Assembly (NCBI GenBank): GCA_958402075.1
Contig: CATXSD010000019.1
Location: forward strand, 1-36,928
Length of the DNA: 36,928 bases
Origin: Mediterranea massiliensis
GTDB taxonomy: Bacteria > Bacteroidota > Bacteroidia > Bacteroidales > Bacteroidaceae
Direction: 5' to 3'
The position numbers and the translations under genes are program-made. The first letter of the stretch is position 1. Each line of letters starts with the position of its first letter. Under the pieces are notes generated by a model. The model saw only the letters and a program-made list of their open reading frames with translations, searched no databases and was not told the origin of the DNA. Below, piece after piece: positions 1 to 8,260 of this stretch.

Positions 1-1495
1 TGTACCAGTTGTTGTCCACGTTGTTCTGGTATTCGTCGGGGCCGGTGACACCCAGGATGACGTATTGTTGCTTGGGTTGCGAGAAGGTGACACGCTGGCT
101 CCAGAAACGGCTGATGGCAATCATTACCTCCAGACCGTATTGCAGGATATAGTCGATGCTGCCCGTGACGGAGGCATGTTGGTCGATGGCGTAGCTGATG
201 ATGTTGTTGCGGTGTATCTCTTCGAAGGTAATTTCCCATTCATTATGGCATTCTTCGCCGTTGCTGGTCACCTGGGGGAAGAGGGCCGCTCCGCCCGTGA
301 AGCCCAGCTTGCGGGCGTTCTCGATGGCTTTGGGAAGTTGGTTGTAGCGGTACATCAACAGATTTTCCACAATCTTGCGCGGCGAGGAAATCAGGAAGAA
401 GGGCACGCAGCACAGTTCGGTGTTCCAATACGTGTTGCCGCCGTATTTTTCGCCCGTAAATCCCTTGGGGGCGATGTTGAGCCGCGGGTCGTCGCCCCGA
501 TAGGTCTGGTAGAGCTGGAAGATGTTGTAGCGGATGCCCTGTTGGGTTTCGGGGTCGCCTTCGATTATGACATCCGTTTCGTCCCATATCTTTTGCCAGG
601 CTTTCCGATGGTCGTCCACCAGGAGGTTCCAGCCGTCGGCTTTGGCCTTTCGGGCCATGTTCATGGATATTTCTACCAGTTCCTGCCGCTCGTAGTAGAG
701 CGAGGAGGCTATCACGACGTATTTCTCTACTGTGATGGTGTCGCCCGGCTTGACGTCGGCACCCAGGCTGAAGCCCGTTTGCTGGCCTTTCTCGATGCGT
801 ATCTGGTTGTGACTGTCCTCTTTGTTGTTTTTGTAGAACCGGTAGGTCATGGCATAGCATATCTGAGCGTCTTCGCGTCGGGTCTGTGTCCACAGGTAGG
901 CACAATCGTTGTCCGTCCCCGAGTTGAGCAGGTTCCATATCTTTTCTTTCGTCTGTTCGGAACGGTCGTTCAGGTCCACTTCCAGTAGGGGCATGAGGGA
1001 AAGGCGGCCTGTGTAGTTCAATGAAGTGACACTGTAGCGGATGAGGCAGAGGTCGGGATGCGCCATGTTGGCCAGGTGCTCCACGTGGAGCTTTAGGCTG
1101 TTCCCGCGTGGCGAGGTGGCGGTGACGTCTCTGTAGGAAATACCCCCGTGCATGTCGAGCCGCCGGTAGAAGCTGTTCACGTCCCACTGGGCCAGGTCGA
1201 GCTCTTCGTCGATGAGGCGCAGGTGGATGCTGCTCCAGTTGGCGGCGTTGGGAATGCGGGTGTAGAAGCGGGGAAATCCGTTCTTCCACCATCCCACCCG
1301 GGTCTTGTCCAGGAAAGGGATACCTGCCACGAACGAGCCGGGGTAGCAGTCGCTGCTATAGGGCTCTTCGAAGTTGCCCCGCTGGCCGAACCGTCCGTTG
1401 CCCAGGCTGAATATGCTTTCGGACATGCGCAGGTTATCCGCATGAAATTCATCTTCAATAATGTTCCATTCATCGGTTTTCAGGTATCTCTTCAT
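1..1495 (-). CDS. GH65 maltose phosphorylase-like enzyme, 3' end cut by the window
   Basis: Probable cytoplasmic inverting phosphorylase that splits maltose with phosphate into glucose and beta-glucose 1-phosphate. The protein starts MKRYLKTDEWNIIEDEF, and 498 residues are visible of a family that is usually about 750 long. The GH65 signature VTGPDEYQNNVDNN is present, with the expected general acid at Glu488. An ECHNEWEITFEEIHRN segment (His417, Glu419) matches the loop that, from family knowledge, marks maltose rather than trehalose or kojibiose phosphorylases. No signal peptide is seen. It is the last visible gene of a lacI-MFS-GH65 operon, 132 nt after the transporter. The ATG at 1495 is the first in frame, because an upstream ATG runs straight into a stop. 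Family assignment is strong; substrate is inferred from the loop and from the SusG context. Confidence 0.9.
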   Translation of the reverse strand, partial: MKRYLKTDEWNIIEDEFHADNLRMSESIFSLGNGRFGQRGNFEEPYSSDCYPGSFVAGIPFLDKTRVGWWKNGFPRFYTRIPNAANWSSIHLRLIDEELDLAQWDVNSFYRRLDMHGGISYRDVTATSPRGNSLKLHVEHLANMAHPDLCLIRYSVTSLNYTGRLSLMPLLEVDLNDRSEQTKEKIWNLLNSGTDNDCAYLWTQTRREDAQICYAMTYRFYKNNKEDSHNQIRIEKGQQTGFSLGADVKPGDTITVEKYVVIASSLYYERQELVEISMNMARKAKADGWNLLVDDHRKAWQKIWDETDVIIEGDPETQQGIRYNIFQLYQTYRGDDPRLNIAPKGFTGEKYGGNTYWNTELCCVPFFLISSPRKIVENLLMYRYNQLPKAIENARKLGFTGGAALFPQVTSNGEECHNEWEITFEEIHRNNIISYAIDQHASVTGSIDYILQYGLEVMIAISRFWSQRVTFSQPKQQYVILGVTGPDEYQNNVDNNWY

Positions 1496-1627
1496 GGCAT
1501 TCGTTTTGAGTTATGGCCGTAAAGATAGCAAATAAAATGAAAAAAACAGCGTTGCGCCGAAAAACTTGTCAGCTTGGGGGCGGACAGGCTTTCCAGTGCA
1601 ACGCTTGTATGGGAGGGGCAGGTTAGC

Positions 1628-3013
1628 TTATTTGCCTTTGCCCTCCTTGATGATGTAGACGCAACATGCGCCGATGATCAGCATCACGCCGGCCAGGACA
1701 AGCATGTTGATTTCAGGCGGCAGACATCCTTCGGGGGTAAAGAGGGAAAGAATGGAGCCTCCCAAGGCGGCCGCTACAATCTGCGGGATGCAGATGGTGC
1801 CGTTGAACAGACCCAGATAAGTGCCCATGTGGCTGCCACTCAGCGAGTTGGTCAGGATGGTGAACGGCAGGGCCAGCATGGCTGCCCAGGCACAACCGAT
1901 GAGGATGAACGAGAGGAACAGGACGTACTGGTTGTGGACGAAGTAGGTGGAAATGAAGCCGATGCCTCCCAGCACGAGGCTGAGCGAGTAGACCAGCCGG
2001 CGGTTCTTGAACAGGGGGATGCAGATGGCCCACAGAACGGAACCAATGGCCTGCACGGCAAAGAGCACACCCACCCAGTTGGCCGCTTCCTGGTATTGCA
2101 GGCTGGTGGTGTCGAGCACCACTTTGCTGATGCCGTCCACGATCGTCTCTGTCGTGGGGGCGCCGAATACGTTGGCGGCAATGCTGCCGTTGGTATAGGT
2201 CCACATGAACATAAAAGCAAACCAGCAGAAAAACTGCACCAGTCCCACCGTCCAGAAGGTCTTGGGGGCCTTGACCAGCAGCTTCAGCATGTTGGTCTTC
2301 TCCTTTTCCTGCTCCTCGCTGATGCCGTGGTATTCGGCATATTCCTTGGGCGGCATTTCCTTGACCTTGACGGAGGTGTAGACGACGCACAGGATGAGGA
2401 TGACCGCGCCGATGTAGAAGGAGTAGATGACGGAGTCGGGGATGACACCCTGCGGAGCGGTGTTCTTGATGCCTATCCAGGCGAAGAAGAAGGGGAACAG
2501 ATAGCCCACGAGGCTTCCCGCATTGCACAGGAAGCTCTGGATGGAGTAGGCCAGGCCTTTCTGCTTCTCGTTCACCATGTCGCCCACCATCATCTTGAAG
2601 GGCTGCATGGCCATGTTGATGGACGTGTCGAGGAACATCAGGGCGAAGAGGCCGAAGATCATGGCCGTACTGACCGCCATGCCGAAGCTGCCGGCATTGG
2701 GCAGGAGGCACATCACCAGCACGGCGATGAGCGAACCGATGAACAGGTAGGGGATGCGTCGTCCGAAGCGTGTCCAGGTGCGGTCGCTGGCCGCTCCTAC
2801 CAGCGGCTGGACGATGATGCCTGCCAGCGGAGGCAATATCCAGAAGTAACTCAGGCTGTGAGGGTCGGCGCCCAGCGTGGCAAAGATGCGGCTGATGTTG
2901 GCGCTCTGCAAGGCGTAGGCTATTTGTACGCCGAAGAAGCCGAAGCTGATGTTCCACAGCTTCCAGAAACTCAAATCAGGTTTTTCTTTCATGGTTGTTT
3001 TATGTTTTTGCAT
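1628..3013 (-). CDS. MFS sugar:cation symporter, SLC45/GPH-like
   Basis: Inner-membrane transporter of 461 residues with many hydrophobic segments, about 12 expected for the family. The N-terminus (LSFWKLWNISFGFFGVQ, then GADPHSLSYFWILPPLAG) and the loop RTWTRFGRRIPYLFIG are typical of the SLC45/sucrose-maltose branch found beside alpha-glucan genes in Bacteroidetes. It lies between lacI (17-nt gap) and GH65. This suggests that it brings maltose or short malto-oligosaccharides from the periplasm to the cytoplasmic phosphorylase. The start is uncertain: ATG at 3013 (MQKHKTTMKEK) or ATG at 2992 (MKEKPDLSF), neither with a clear Shine-Dalgarno. Substrate is inferred from context. Confidence 0.88.
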   Translation of the reverse strand: MQKHKTTMKEKPDLSFWKLWNISFGFFGVQIAYALQSANISRIFATLGADPHSLSYFWILPPLAGIIVQPLVGAASDRTWTRFGRRIPYLFIGSLIAVLVMCLLPNAGSFGMAVSTAMIFGLFALMFLDTSINMAMQPFKMMVGDMVNEKQKGLAYSIQSFLCNAGSLVGYLFPFFFAWIGIKNTAPQGVIPDSVIYSFYIGAVILILCVVYTSVKVKEMPPKEYAEYHGISEEQEKEKTNMLKLLVKAPKTFWTVGLVQFFCWFAFMFMWTYTNGSIAANVFGAPTTETIVDGISKVVLDTTSLQYQEAANWVGVLFAVQAIGSVLWAICIPLFKNRRLVYSLSLVLGGIGFISTYFVHNQYVLFLSFILIGCAWAAMLALPFTILTNSLSGSHMGTYLGLFNGTICIPQIVAAALGGSILSLFTPEGCLPPEINMLVLAGVMLIIGACCVYIIKEGKGK

Positions 3014-3030
3014 GTTTACGTTTCACTCTT

Positions 3031-4035
3031 TCATTTGGTGGTACCCCGTACCACCAGGTTGGTGCGCACAATCTTGTTCGGACTCTTTTCTTTCCCTTCC
3101 AGCTTTTCGTAGAGGATGTTGAAGGCGCTCTTGCCCACTTCCTCGCCATGCTGCTCGATGGTGGTCAGCTTGGGGTCGGTATTCTGGGCAATGGCTCCGT
3201 CGGTAAATCCGCAGATAGACACCTCGTCGGGCACCTTGACACCTACCAGCTTGCAGGCATAGAGGATGCCGGCCGCCGTCTCGTCGTTGATGGCAAAAAA
3301 GCCGTCGGGACGGTGGGGGCTTTCCAACAGGTCGGGCGTGCGGGCGATGGCCTGTTCGCGGGTGTCGCAGAGGAGCATCATGCTCTCGTCTACGGGTATC
3401 CGGTATTTCTTCATGGCGTCCAGGTAGCCGTTGCGGCGGTTCTTGGTAATTTCGAGGTGGGGCGACGAGCCGTAGAAGTAGATGCGCTTGCATCCCGTCT
3501 GTATCATATACTCCACGGCGGCAAACGAGCCGGCATAGTCGTCCACCACCACGCGTTCGGTCTTGAGGCCGGTACAGATGCGGTCGTAGAAGACGATGGG
3601 GATGTTGTTGTCCAGCAATTCCTGGTAGTGGTCGTAGCGGGAGGTCTCCTTGGCCAGCGAAGCGATGACGCCGCATACGCGGGCGGCGAGGAACGAATGG
3701 ACAATCTTCACTTCCTGCTCGTAGGACTCGTTGCTCTGGGTCACGAGGATGTTGTATCCGGCTTCGGAGGCTGCCTGCTCGATGCCGCTCAGTACGCATG
3801 AGAAGAAGTGGTGCACCATCTGCGGGACGATGACTCCGATGGTGTTGCTCCGTCCGGCCCGCAGGTTCACGGCCTGCACGTTGGGCTTGTAGTTGTGCTC
3901 GCGGGCATAGGCATGTATCAGGTCGCGCGTTTCCTGACTGATGTCGGGGTTGTTCTTCAGGGCCCGCGATACGGTCGAGGGAGATACGTTCAGCGCGCGT
4001 GCGATGTCTTTGATGGTGATTTGAGGTTTGTTCAT
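3031..4035 (-). CDS. LacI/GalR-family transcriptional regulator
   Basis: A 334-residue DNA-binding regulator. The N-terminal helix-turn-helix reads ITIKDIARALNVSPSTVSRALKN (about residues 5-27) and is followed by a hinge helix and a periplasmic-binding-protein-like sensor domain (SNTIGVIVPQMVHHFFS, IVFYDRI, DGFFAINDETAAGIL, ISICGFTDG-type motifs). The chosen ATG at 4035 puts the HTH at the very N-terminus as in the family; the reading frame runs upstream to 4122, past the predicted promoter. It is the first gene of the lacI-MFS-GH65 operon and is divergent from GH53. A LacI-type palindrome in the divergent gap recurs upstream of susC, so it probably controls both units as well as itself. The ligand is unknown; a maltose- or galactose-type sugar is a reasonable guess. 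Confidence 0.93.
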   Translation of the reverse strand: MNKPQITIKDIARALNVSPSTVSRALKNNPDISQETRDLIHAYAREHNYKPNVQAVNLRAGRSNTIGVIVPQMVHHFFSCVLSGIEQAASEAGYNILVTQSNESYEQEVKIVHSFLAARVCGVIASLAKETSRYDHYQELLDNNIPIVFYDRICTGLKTERVVVDDYAGSFAAVEYMIQTGCKRIYFYGSSPHLEITKNRRNGYLDAMKKYRIPVDESMMLLCDTREQAIARTPDLLESPHRPDGFFAINDETAAGILYACKLVGVKVPDEVSICGFTDGAIAQNTDPKLTTIEQHGEEVGKSAFNILYEKLEGKEKSPNKIVRTNLVVRGTTK

Positions 4036-4055
4036 AAATACCGTTATTTTCCATC

Positions 4056-4086
4056 CAAAGGTAGACAATAATTCGTGTCCGCCAAA
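4056..4086 (-). promoter_or_regulatory. Promoter of the lacI-MFS-GH65 operon
   Basis: On the minus strand TTTG (4086-4083) is followed after 19 nt by TACCTTTG (4063-4056). This is an exact match to the Bacteroides -33/-7 pattern. The predicted transcript start is near 4049, giving a leader of about 15 nt before the lacI ATG at 4035. Confidence 0.75.
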
Positions 4087-4181
4087 TGGAAAGGGATGCT
4101 GGCCGTCACATTTTTGTTGCAAAAATAGGCTAATTGGCTGAATCTGATTTAGATATTGAAACTTATCGGATTATCTGTTTT

Positions 4182-4196
4182 TGCAAACGATTGCAT
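4182..4196. promoter_or_regulatory. Predicted LacI-family operator in the lacI/GH53 divergent gap
   Basis: TGCAAACGATTGCAT has two near-symmetric half-sites around a central CG, the usual architecture of LacI-family operators. Its reverse complement, ATGCAATCGTTTGCA, is identical over 15 nt to the site at 8260-8274 upstream of susC. It lies about 110 nt upstream of the predicted GH53 transcript start and about 140 nt upstream of that of lacI. That is outside both core promoters, so activation or looping is as possible as simple blocking. Confidence 0.7.
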
Positions 4197-4262
4197 AGAA
4201 TGGCATTTCCTCCGAAGTGGGGTGGATTTTTACTTTTTCAGATGGAGAAAAGGCGTGCGGGC

Positions 4263-4293
4263 TTGTATGTGACGTTTACATTCTTTATCTTTG
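4263..4293 (+). promoter_or_regulatory. Promoter of the GH53-GH2 operon
   Basis: TTG at 4263-4265 is followed after 20 nt by TATCTTTG at 4286-4293, the Bacteroides -33/-7 pattern. The predicted start of transcription is near 4300, leaving a leader of about 28 nt before the ATG at 4328. Apart from this promoter, the lacI promoter and the operator, the 292-nt divergent gap 4036-4327 shows nothing recognisable. Confidence 0.65.
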
Positions 4294-4327
4294 AAGGCGA
4301 TAATCCTTATTTAAAGAGAGAATAGCC

Positions 4328-5506
4328 ATGAAACACATCGGTTTTTTCAGTTTTTTGTTGGGAGCTTGTCTCCTGTTTTTTTCCTGTAGCAGTACTCCCA
4401 AAGAAGAGGGAGAAGAGAAGGGTGATGCATCGGAAACGGTGGATTTTGCCAAAGGTGCGGACATCAGTTGGGTGACCCAGATGGAGAGTCAGGGCCATCG
4501 TTTCTACAATGCGGCCGGGCAGGAGCGCGAATGCACTGCCCTGATGAAGGAATGCGGCCTCAATGCCGTCCGCCTGCGCGTGTGGGTCGACCCTTCGAAG
4601 TACGGCGGATGGTGCGATGTGGAAGATATGGTAGTGAAGGCCGTGCGCGCCAAGAACCTGGGCATGGACGTGATGGTGGACTTCCACTACAGTGACTTCT
4701 GGGCCGACCCCAGCAAGCAGGTGAAGCCCGCGGCGTGGAAGGACATGAACCTCGGCCAACTGAAAGAAGCCATCAGGAGCCATACCACCGAAGCCTTGCA
4801 GGCCCTGAAGGCCGAAGGCGTGACGCCCAAGTGGGTGCAGGTGGGCAACGAGATACGCCCGGGCATGTTGTGGGACGAAGACGCCTCGCTCAGCGGTGCC
4901 TCGTGGAGCGGCGAAAGCACCATCGACTATGACGGTAACCGCAAGGTGAGCTTTAAGGAAAACTGGGCCAATCTGGCCGCCTTCATCAATACGGGCTATG
5001 ATGCCGTGAAGGCCGTTTTCCCGCAGGCCATCGTCATCGTCCATCTGGACAACGGCTTCGACAAGAGCCTCTATACCTGGTTCTTCGACGAGCTGAAGAA
5101 GAACGGCGGCAAGTGGGACATGGTCGGCATGTCGCTCTATCCCTACTGGTGCATCAACTGGGATAACAAGGATGCCGACGGCAATCAATATACCGACCCC
5201 GATAAAGTAATTACCGACTGCATTGCCAACATCAACGCCGTCGCTGCCCGCTACGGTTGCGACGTGATGGTGGTCGAGACGGGCATGGAGTGTGCCGACG
5301 ACAAGGGCAATCTGGCCAGTGACGCCGTCCTCCGGCAGGGCAAGGAGCAGCTGGCACGCATCCTCGAGGAGTGCCGCGAGAATACCGGTGGCAAGTGCAA
5401 GGGTGTATTCTACTGGGAGCCCGAGTGCAAGCCGGGCCAATACCGCCTGGGAGCCTTCACCGACGACGGCCGCCCGACCGTGATTATGGACGCATTTAAA
5501 GACTGA
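4328..5506 (+). CDS. GH53 endo-beta-1,4-galactanase-like lipoprotein
   Basis: Predicted surface or outer-membrane lipoprotein of 392 residues. The signal peptide ends in the lipobox LFFSC with Cys20, followed by a polar, Glu-rich linker. The remainder is one GH53 (beta/alpha)8 domain: KGADISWVTQME start, VRLRVWV, DFHYSDFWADP, VQVGNEI with the likely acid/base Glu175, GMSLYPYW, and VVETGME with the likely nucleophile Glu317. The family cleaves beta-1,4-galactan, for example pectic arabinogalactan. It is first in an operon with the GH2 gene 7 nt downstream. Finding a galactanase beside susC-G, with no galactan SusC/D pair in view, is unusual. Family assignment is secure; substrate is untested. 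Confidence 0.92.
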   Translation: MKHIGFFSFLLGACLLFFSCSSTPKEEGEEKGDASETVDFAKGADISWVTQMESQGHRFYNAAGQERECTALMKECGLNAVRLRVWVDPSKYGGWCDVEDMVVKAVRAKNLGMDVMVDFHYSDFWADPSKQVKPAAWKDMNLGQLKEAIRSHTTEALQALKAEGVTPKWVQVGNEIRPGMLWDEDASLSGASWSGESTIDYDGNRKVSFKENWANLAAFINTGYDAVKAVFPQAIVIVHLDNGFDKSLYTWFFDELKKNGGKWDMVGMSLYPYWCINWDNKDADGNQYTDPDKVITDCIANINAVAARYGCDVMVVETGMECADDKGNLASDAVLRQGKEQLARILEECRENTGGKCKGVFYWEPECKPGQYRLGAFTDDGRPTVIMDAFKD

Positions 5507-5513
5507 CAAGAAT

Positions 5514-7991
5514 ATGAACCGAAGAATGTTGGCAACCTTGTGTTGCCTGTTGTTGGCCTGGACGATGGCCGCCCAGCAACGCACGGAGACGTTGTTGGAA
5601 AAGAACTGGAGATTTACGAAGGGCGACGTGGCCGATGCCATGAAGCCGGAGTTTGACGACACCCGATGGGAAGCCGTGAGCGTACCCCACGACTGGGCCA
5701 TCTACGGCCCCTTCGACCGTAGCAACGACCTGCAGAATGTGGCCGTGACGCAGAACCTCGAGACGGCCGCTTCGGTGAAGACGGGCCGCACGGGCGGATT
5801 GCCCTACGTGGGTGTGGGGTGGTATCGCACCACGTTCGACGCTCCTGCGGGCAAGCAGGTGTCGCTCGTGTTCGACGGTGCCATGAGCGAGGCGCGCGTC
5901 TACGTCAACGGGCAGGAAGCCTGCTTCTGGCCCTGCGGCTACAATTCCTTCCATTGCGACGTTACACCTTATCTATATAAGGACGGTCGGCCGAACGTAT
6001 TGGCTGTACGTCTGGAGAACCGCCCCCAATCCTCCCGCTGGTATCCGGGTGCGGGCTTGTACAGAAACGTGCGTGTCGTGGCCACGGAAGCGGTGCATGT
6101 ACCCGTATGGGGCACCCAGCTCACCACGCCCCACGTAGCCGCTGACTATGCCTCCGTCTGCCTCAAGACCACCGTCGAGGGAGCCGGCCGGCAGGACGTG
6201 CGCATTGTCACCGAAATCCTCTCGCCCGAGGGACAGGTAGTGGCCGTGAAGGACAATACGATGAAGATCAACCACGGCAAGCCTTTCGAGCAGAACTTCC
6301 TCGTGGACAAGCCCCAGTTGTGGAGCCCCGAGACACCTTATTTATATAAGGCCTCTTCGAAGATATACGTGGACGGCCGTCAAGTGGACGAGTACGTCAC
6401 CCGCTTCGGCATCCGCAGCATCGAGCTGGTGGCCGACAAGGGCTTCTTCCTCAACGGCAAGCACCGCAAGTTCCAGGGCGTGTGCAACCATCACGACCTC
6501 GGCCCGCTGGGTGCCGCCATCAATGTGGCCGCCCTCCGCCGCCAGCTGACGTTGCTCAAGGACATGGGTTGCGACGCCATCCGCACCGCCCACAACATGC
6601 CTGCGCCCGAGCTGGTGCAGCTCTGCGACGAGATGGGCTTCATGATGATGCTCGAGCCTTTCGACGAGTGGGACATCGCCAAGTGCGAGAACGGCTACCA
6701 CCGTTTCTTCAACGAGTGGGCGGAACGGGATATGGTGAACATGCTCCGCCAGTATCGCAACAACCCCAGCGTGGTGATGTGGAGCATCGGCAACGAAGTG
6801 CCCACCCAGTGCAGCCCCGAAGGCTACAAGGTGGCCTCGTTCCTGCAGGACATCTGCCATCGCGAAGACCCCACACGCCCCGTCACCTGCGGCATGGACC
6901 AGGTTTCCTGCGTTTTGGGCAACGGCTTTGCCGCCATGCTCGACGTGCCCGGCTTCAACTACCGCACGCACCGCTACGTGGAGGCCTACGGCCAGTTGCC
7001 CCAGAATCTGGTGCTGGGCTCCGAGACGGCTTCCACCGTCAGCTCGCGCGGCGTCTATAAGTTCCCCGCCGAGTTGAAGAAACAGGCTATGTACGACGAC
7101 CATCAGTGCTCGGGCTACGACCTGGAGGCCTGCTCGTGGTCGAACGTGCCCGACGAGGACTTCGCCCTGGCCGACGACTACGACTGGACGCTTGGCCAGT
7201 TCGTGTGGACAGGCTTCGACTACCTGGGCGAACCTTCGCCCTACGACACCAACGCATGGCCCAGCCATAGTTCCGTGTTCGGCATCATCGACCTGGCCAG
7301 CCTGCCCAAGGACCGCTACTACCTCTACCGTAGCCTTTGGAACAAGCGCGACAACACCCTGCACGTGCTGCCCCACTGGACCTGGCCCGGCCGGGAAGGG
7401 GAGAATACGCCCGTCTTTGTTTACACCAGCTACCCCGAAGCCGAACTCTTCGTCAACGGGAAGAGCTACGGAAAGCAGCGTAAACTGGATGCGAAAGCAG
7501 CGCTTTCGTTGAAGGAAAAGGATGCTTTGTGGTTGCAACGCCGCTACCGCCTGATGTGGATGGACGTGCCCTATGAACCCGGCGAACTGAAAGTCGTGGC
7601 CTACGACAAGGACGGCCGTCCCGCCGAAGAGAAAATTGTGCGTACGGCTGGCAAGCCCCACCACCTGGAAGTGGTAGCCGACCGCATGCAGCTCACGGCC
7701 GACGGCAAGGACTTGGCCTACCTCACTGTCTGTGTGGTGGACAAGGACGGCAACCTCTGCCCCGCCGACAACCGCCTGGTGACCTTCTCCGTCAAGGGAG
7801 CGGGTACCTTCCGTGCCGCCGCCAACGGCGATGCCACTTGCCTGGACCTCTTCCATCTGCCGCGCATGCACGCCTTCAGCGGCCAGCTGACGGCCATCGT
7901 GCAGACGGGTACCGAAGCCGGCCAGCTGGTGTTCGAGGCAAAGGCCAAAGGTTTGAAGTCCGCCAAGCTCACTTTGGACGTGGCGCGCTGA
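5514..7991 (+). CDS. GH2 beta-galactosidase-like enzyme, secreted
   Basis: Periplasmic or exported glycosidase of 825 residues with a signal peptide (MNRRMLATLCCLLLAWTMAA). Domains in order: sugar-binding jelly roll (about 22-195, with VPHDWAIYGPF), immunoglobulin-like domain (about 200-300), catalytic TIM barrel (about 305-600), a DUF4982-like domain (about 640-700, PVFVYTSYPEAELFVNGKSYG) and a C-terminal GH2 C5-like domain (about 715-820). The acid/base is Glu428 in SIGNEVP and the nucleophile Glu504 in LGSETAS. Together with GH53 it would strip terminal beta-galactose from released oligosaccharides; other beta-glycosides cannot be excluded. Its TGA stop codon is also the first three bases of a 23-nt-period repeat array. 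Confidence 0.9.
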   Translation: MNRRMLATLCCLLLAWTMAAQQRTETLLEKNWRFTKGDVADAMKPEFDDTRWEAVSVPHDWAIYGPFDRSNDLQNVAVTQNLETAASVKTGRTGGLPYVGVGWYRTTFDAPAGKQVSLVFDGAMSEARVYVNGQEACFWPCGYNSFHCDVTPYLYKDGRPNVLAVRLENRPQSSRWYPGAGLYRNVRVVATEAVHVPVWGTQLTTPHVAADYASVCLKTTVEGAGRQDVRIVTEILSPEGQVVAVKDNTMKINHGKPFEQNFLVDKPQLWSPETPYLYKASSKIYVDGRQVDEYVTRFGIRSIELVADKGFFLNGKHRKFQGVCNHHDLGPLGAAINVAALRRQLTLLKDMGCDAIRTAHNMPAPELVQLCDEMGFMMMLEPFDEWDIAKCENGYHRFFNEWAERDMVNMLRQYRNNPSVVMWSIGNEVPTQCSPEGYKVASFLQDICHREDPTRPVTCGMDQVSCVLGNGFAAMLDVPGFNYRTHRYVEAYGQLPQNLVLGSETASTVSSRGVYKFPAELKKQAMYDDHQCSGYDLEACSWSNVPDEDFALADDYDWTLGQFVWTGFDYLGEPSPYDTNAWPSHSSVFGIIDLASLPKDRYYLYRSLWNKRDNTLHVLPHWTWPGREGENTPVFVYTSYPEAELFVNGKSYGKQRKLDAKAALSLKEKDALWLQRRYRLMWMDVPYEPGELKVVAYDKDGRPAEEKIVRTAGKPHHLEVVADRMQLTADGKDLAYLTVCVVDKDGNLCPADNRLVTFSVKGAGTFRAAANGDATCLDLFHLPRMHAFSGQLTAIVQTGTEAGQLVFEAKAKGLKSAKLTLDVAR

Positions 7992-8121
7992 CAAAGTGCT
8001 TTCTGACCCTCTGACGAAGCACTTCCTTACCTCCTGACGAAGCACTGCATGACACCCTGACGAAGCACTTCGTCACACCCTCAGAAAGCACTTCGTCAGA
8101 GGGTCATGCAGTGCTTCGTCA
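7989..8121. repeat. Array A: six 18-nt near-palindromes on a 23-nt period
   Basis: Six units start at 7989, 8012, 8035, 8058, 8081 and 8104, exactly 23 nt apart. The ideal unit is TGACGAAGCACTTCGTCA (unit 4 is perfect apart from its CA centre); the others carry changes in one half. The 5-nt spacers are CCCTC, CCTCC, CACCC, CACCC and GAGGG, so the last is the reverse complement of the first. Halves that do not pair inside their own unit pair at a distance: unit 1 right with unit 5 left, and unit 3 right with unit 6 left. The first unit overlaps the GH2 stop codon. The same architecture recurs at 35082-35214. Function unknown; I do not recognise a named family. Confidence 0.9.
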
Positions 8122-8190
8122 GAAAGACCCGCCGGAGGAGGCATCAGCCGGGTCCGTATTTTCAGATATTTAGAGGCTTTTGAAGCCGGG

Positions 8191-8232
8191 TCGGGTATCC
8201 CTGCGCCGTGTGGGGATACCCGATTTCATTTT
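8191..8232 (+). terminator. Rho-independent terminator of the GH53-GH2 operon
   Basis: A perfect 11-bp stem (TCGGGTATCCC 8191-8201 with GGGATACCCGA 8213-8223) and an 11-nt loop are followed by the T-rich TTTCATTTTC. It separates the GH2 gene from the susC promoter region. Confidence 0.75.
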
Positions 8233-8260
8233 CATGACATGCCGGTTGTGCACGTCATGA
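8232..8260. promoter_or_regulatory. Inverted repeat abutting the susC operator
   Basis: TCATGACATG (8232-8241) and CACGTCATGA (8251-8260) are inverted repeats matching at 9 of 10 positions across a 9-nt spacer. The right arm ends on the first base of the LacI-type operator. It could be the site of a second regulator upstream of susC; nothing like it lies next to the operator at 4182. Binding protein unknown. Confidence 0.4.

Noticed and set aside
65..988. 307-codon open frame on the plus strand
   Set aside because: It is antisense to the GH65 gene, whose minus-strand product carries the family signatures; the plus-strand protein shows no recognisable domain.
1548..1605. Inverted repeat AGCGTTGC / GCAACGCT between the MFS and GH65 genes
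   Set aside because: The arms are 8 nt with a 42-nt loop, there is no T-tract, and no resemblance to the LacI-type operator; it may be chance.
1574..3112. 512-codon open frame on the plus strand
   Set aside because: Antisense to the MFS gene; its product is rich in His, Asp and Gln, typical of a shadow of a membrane protein gene.
4134..4325. 63-codon open frame in the lacI/GH53 gap
   Set aside because: It covers the predicted operator and promoter and has no ribosome-binding site or recognisable protein pattern.
7989..8121. CRISPR array
   Set aside because: The spacers are only 5 nt (7 nt in the 20585 array) and nearly constant, and no cas gene is present.
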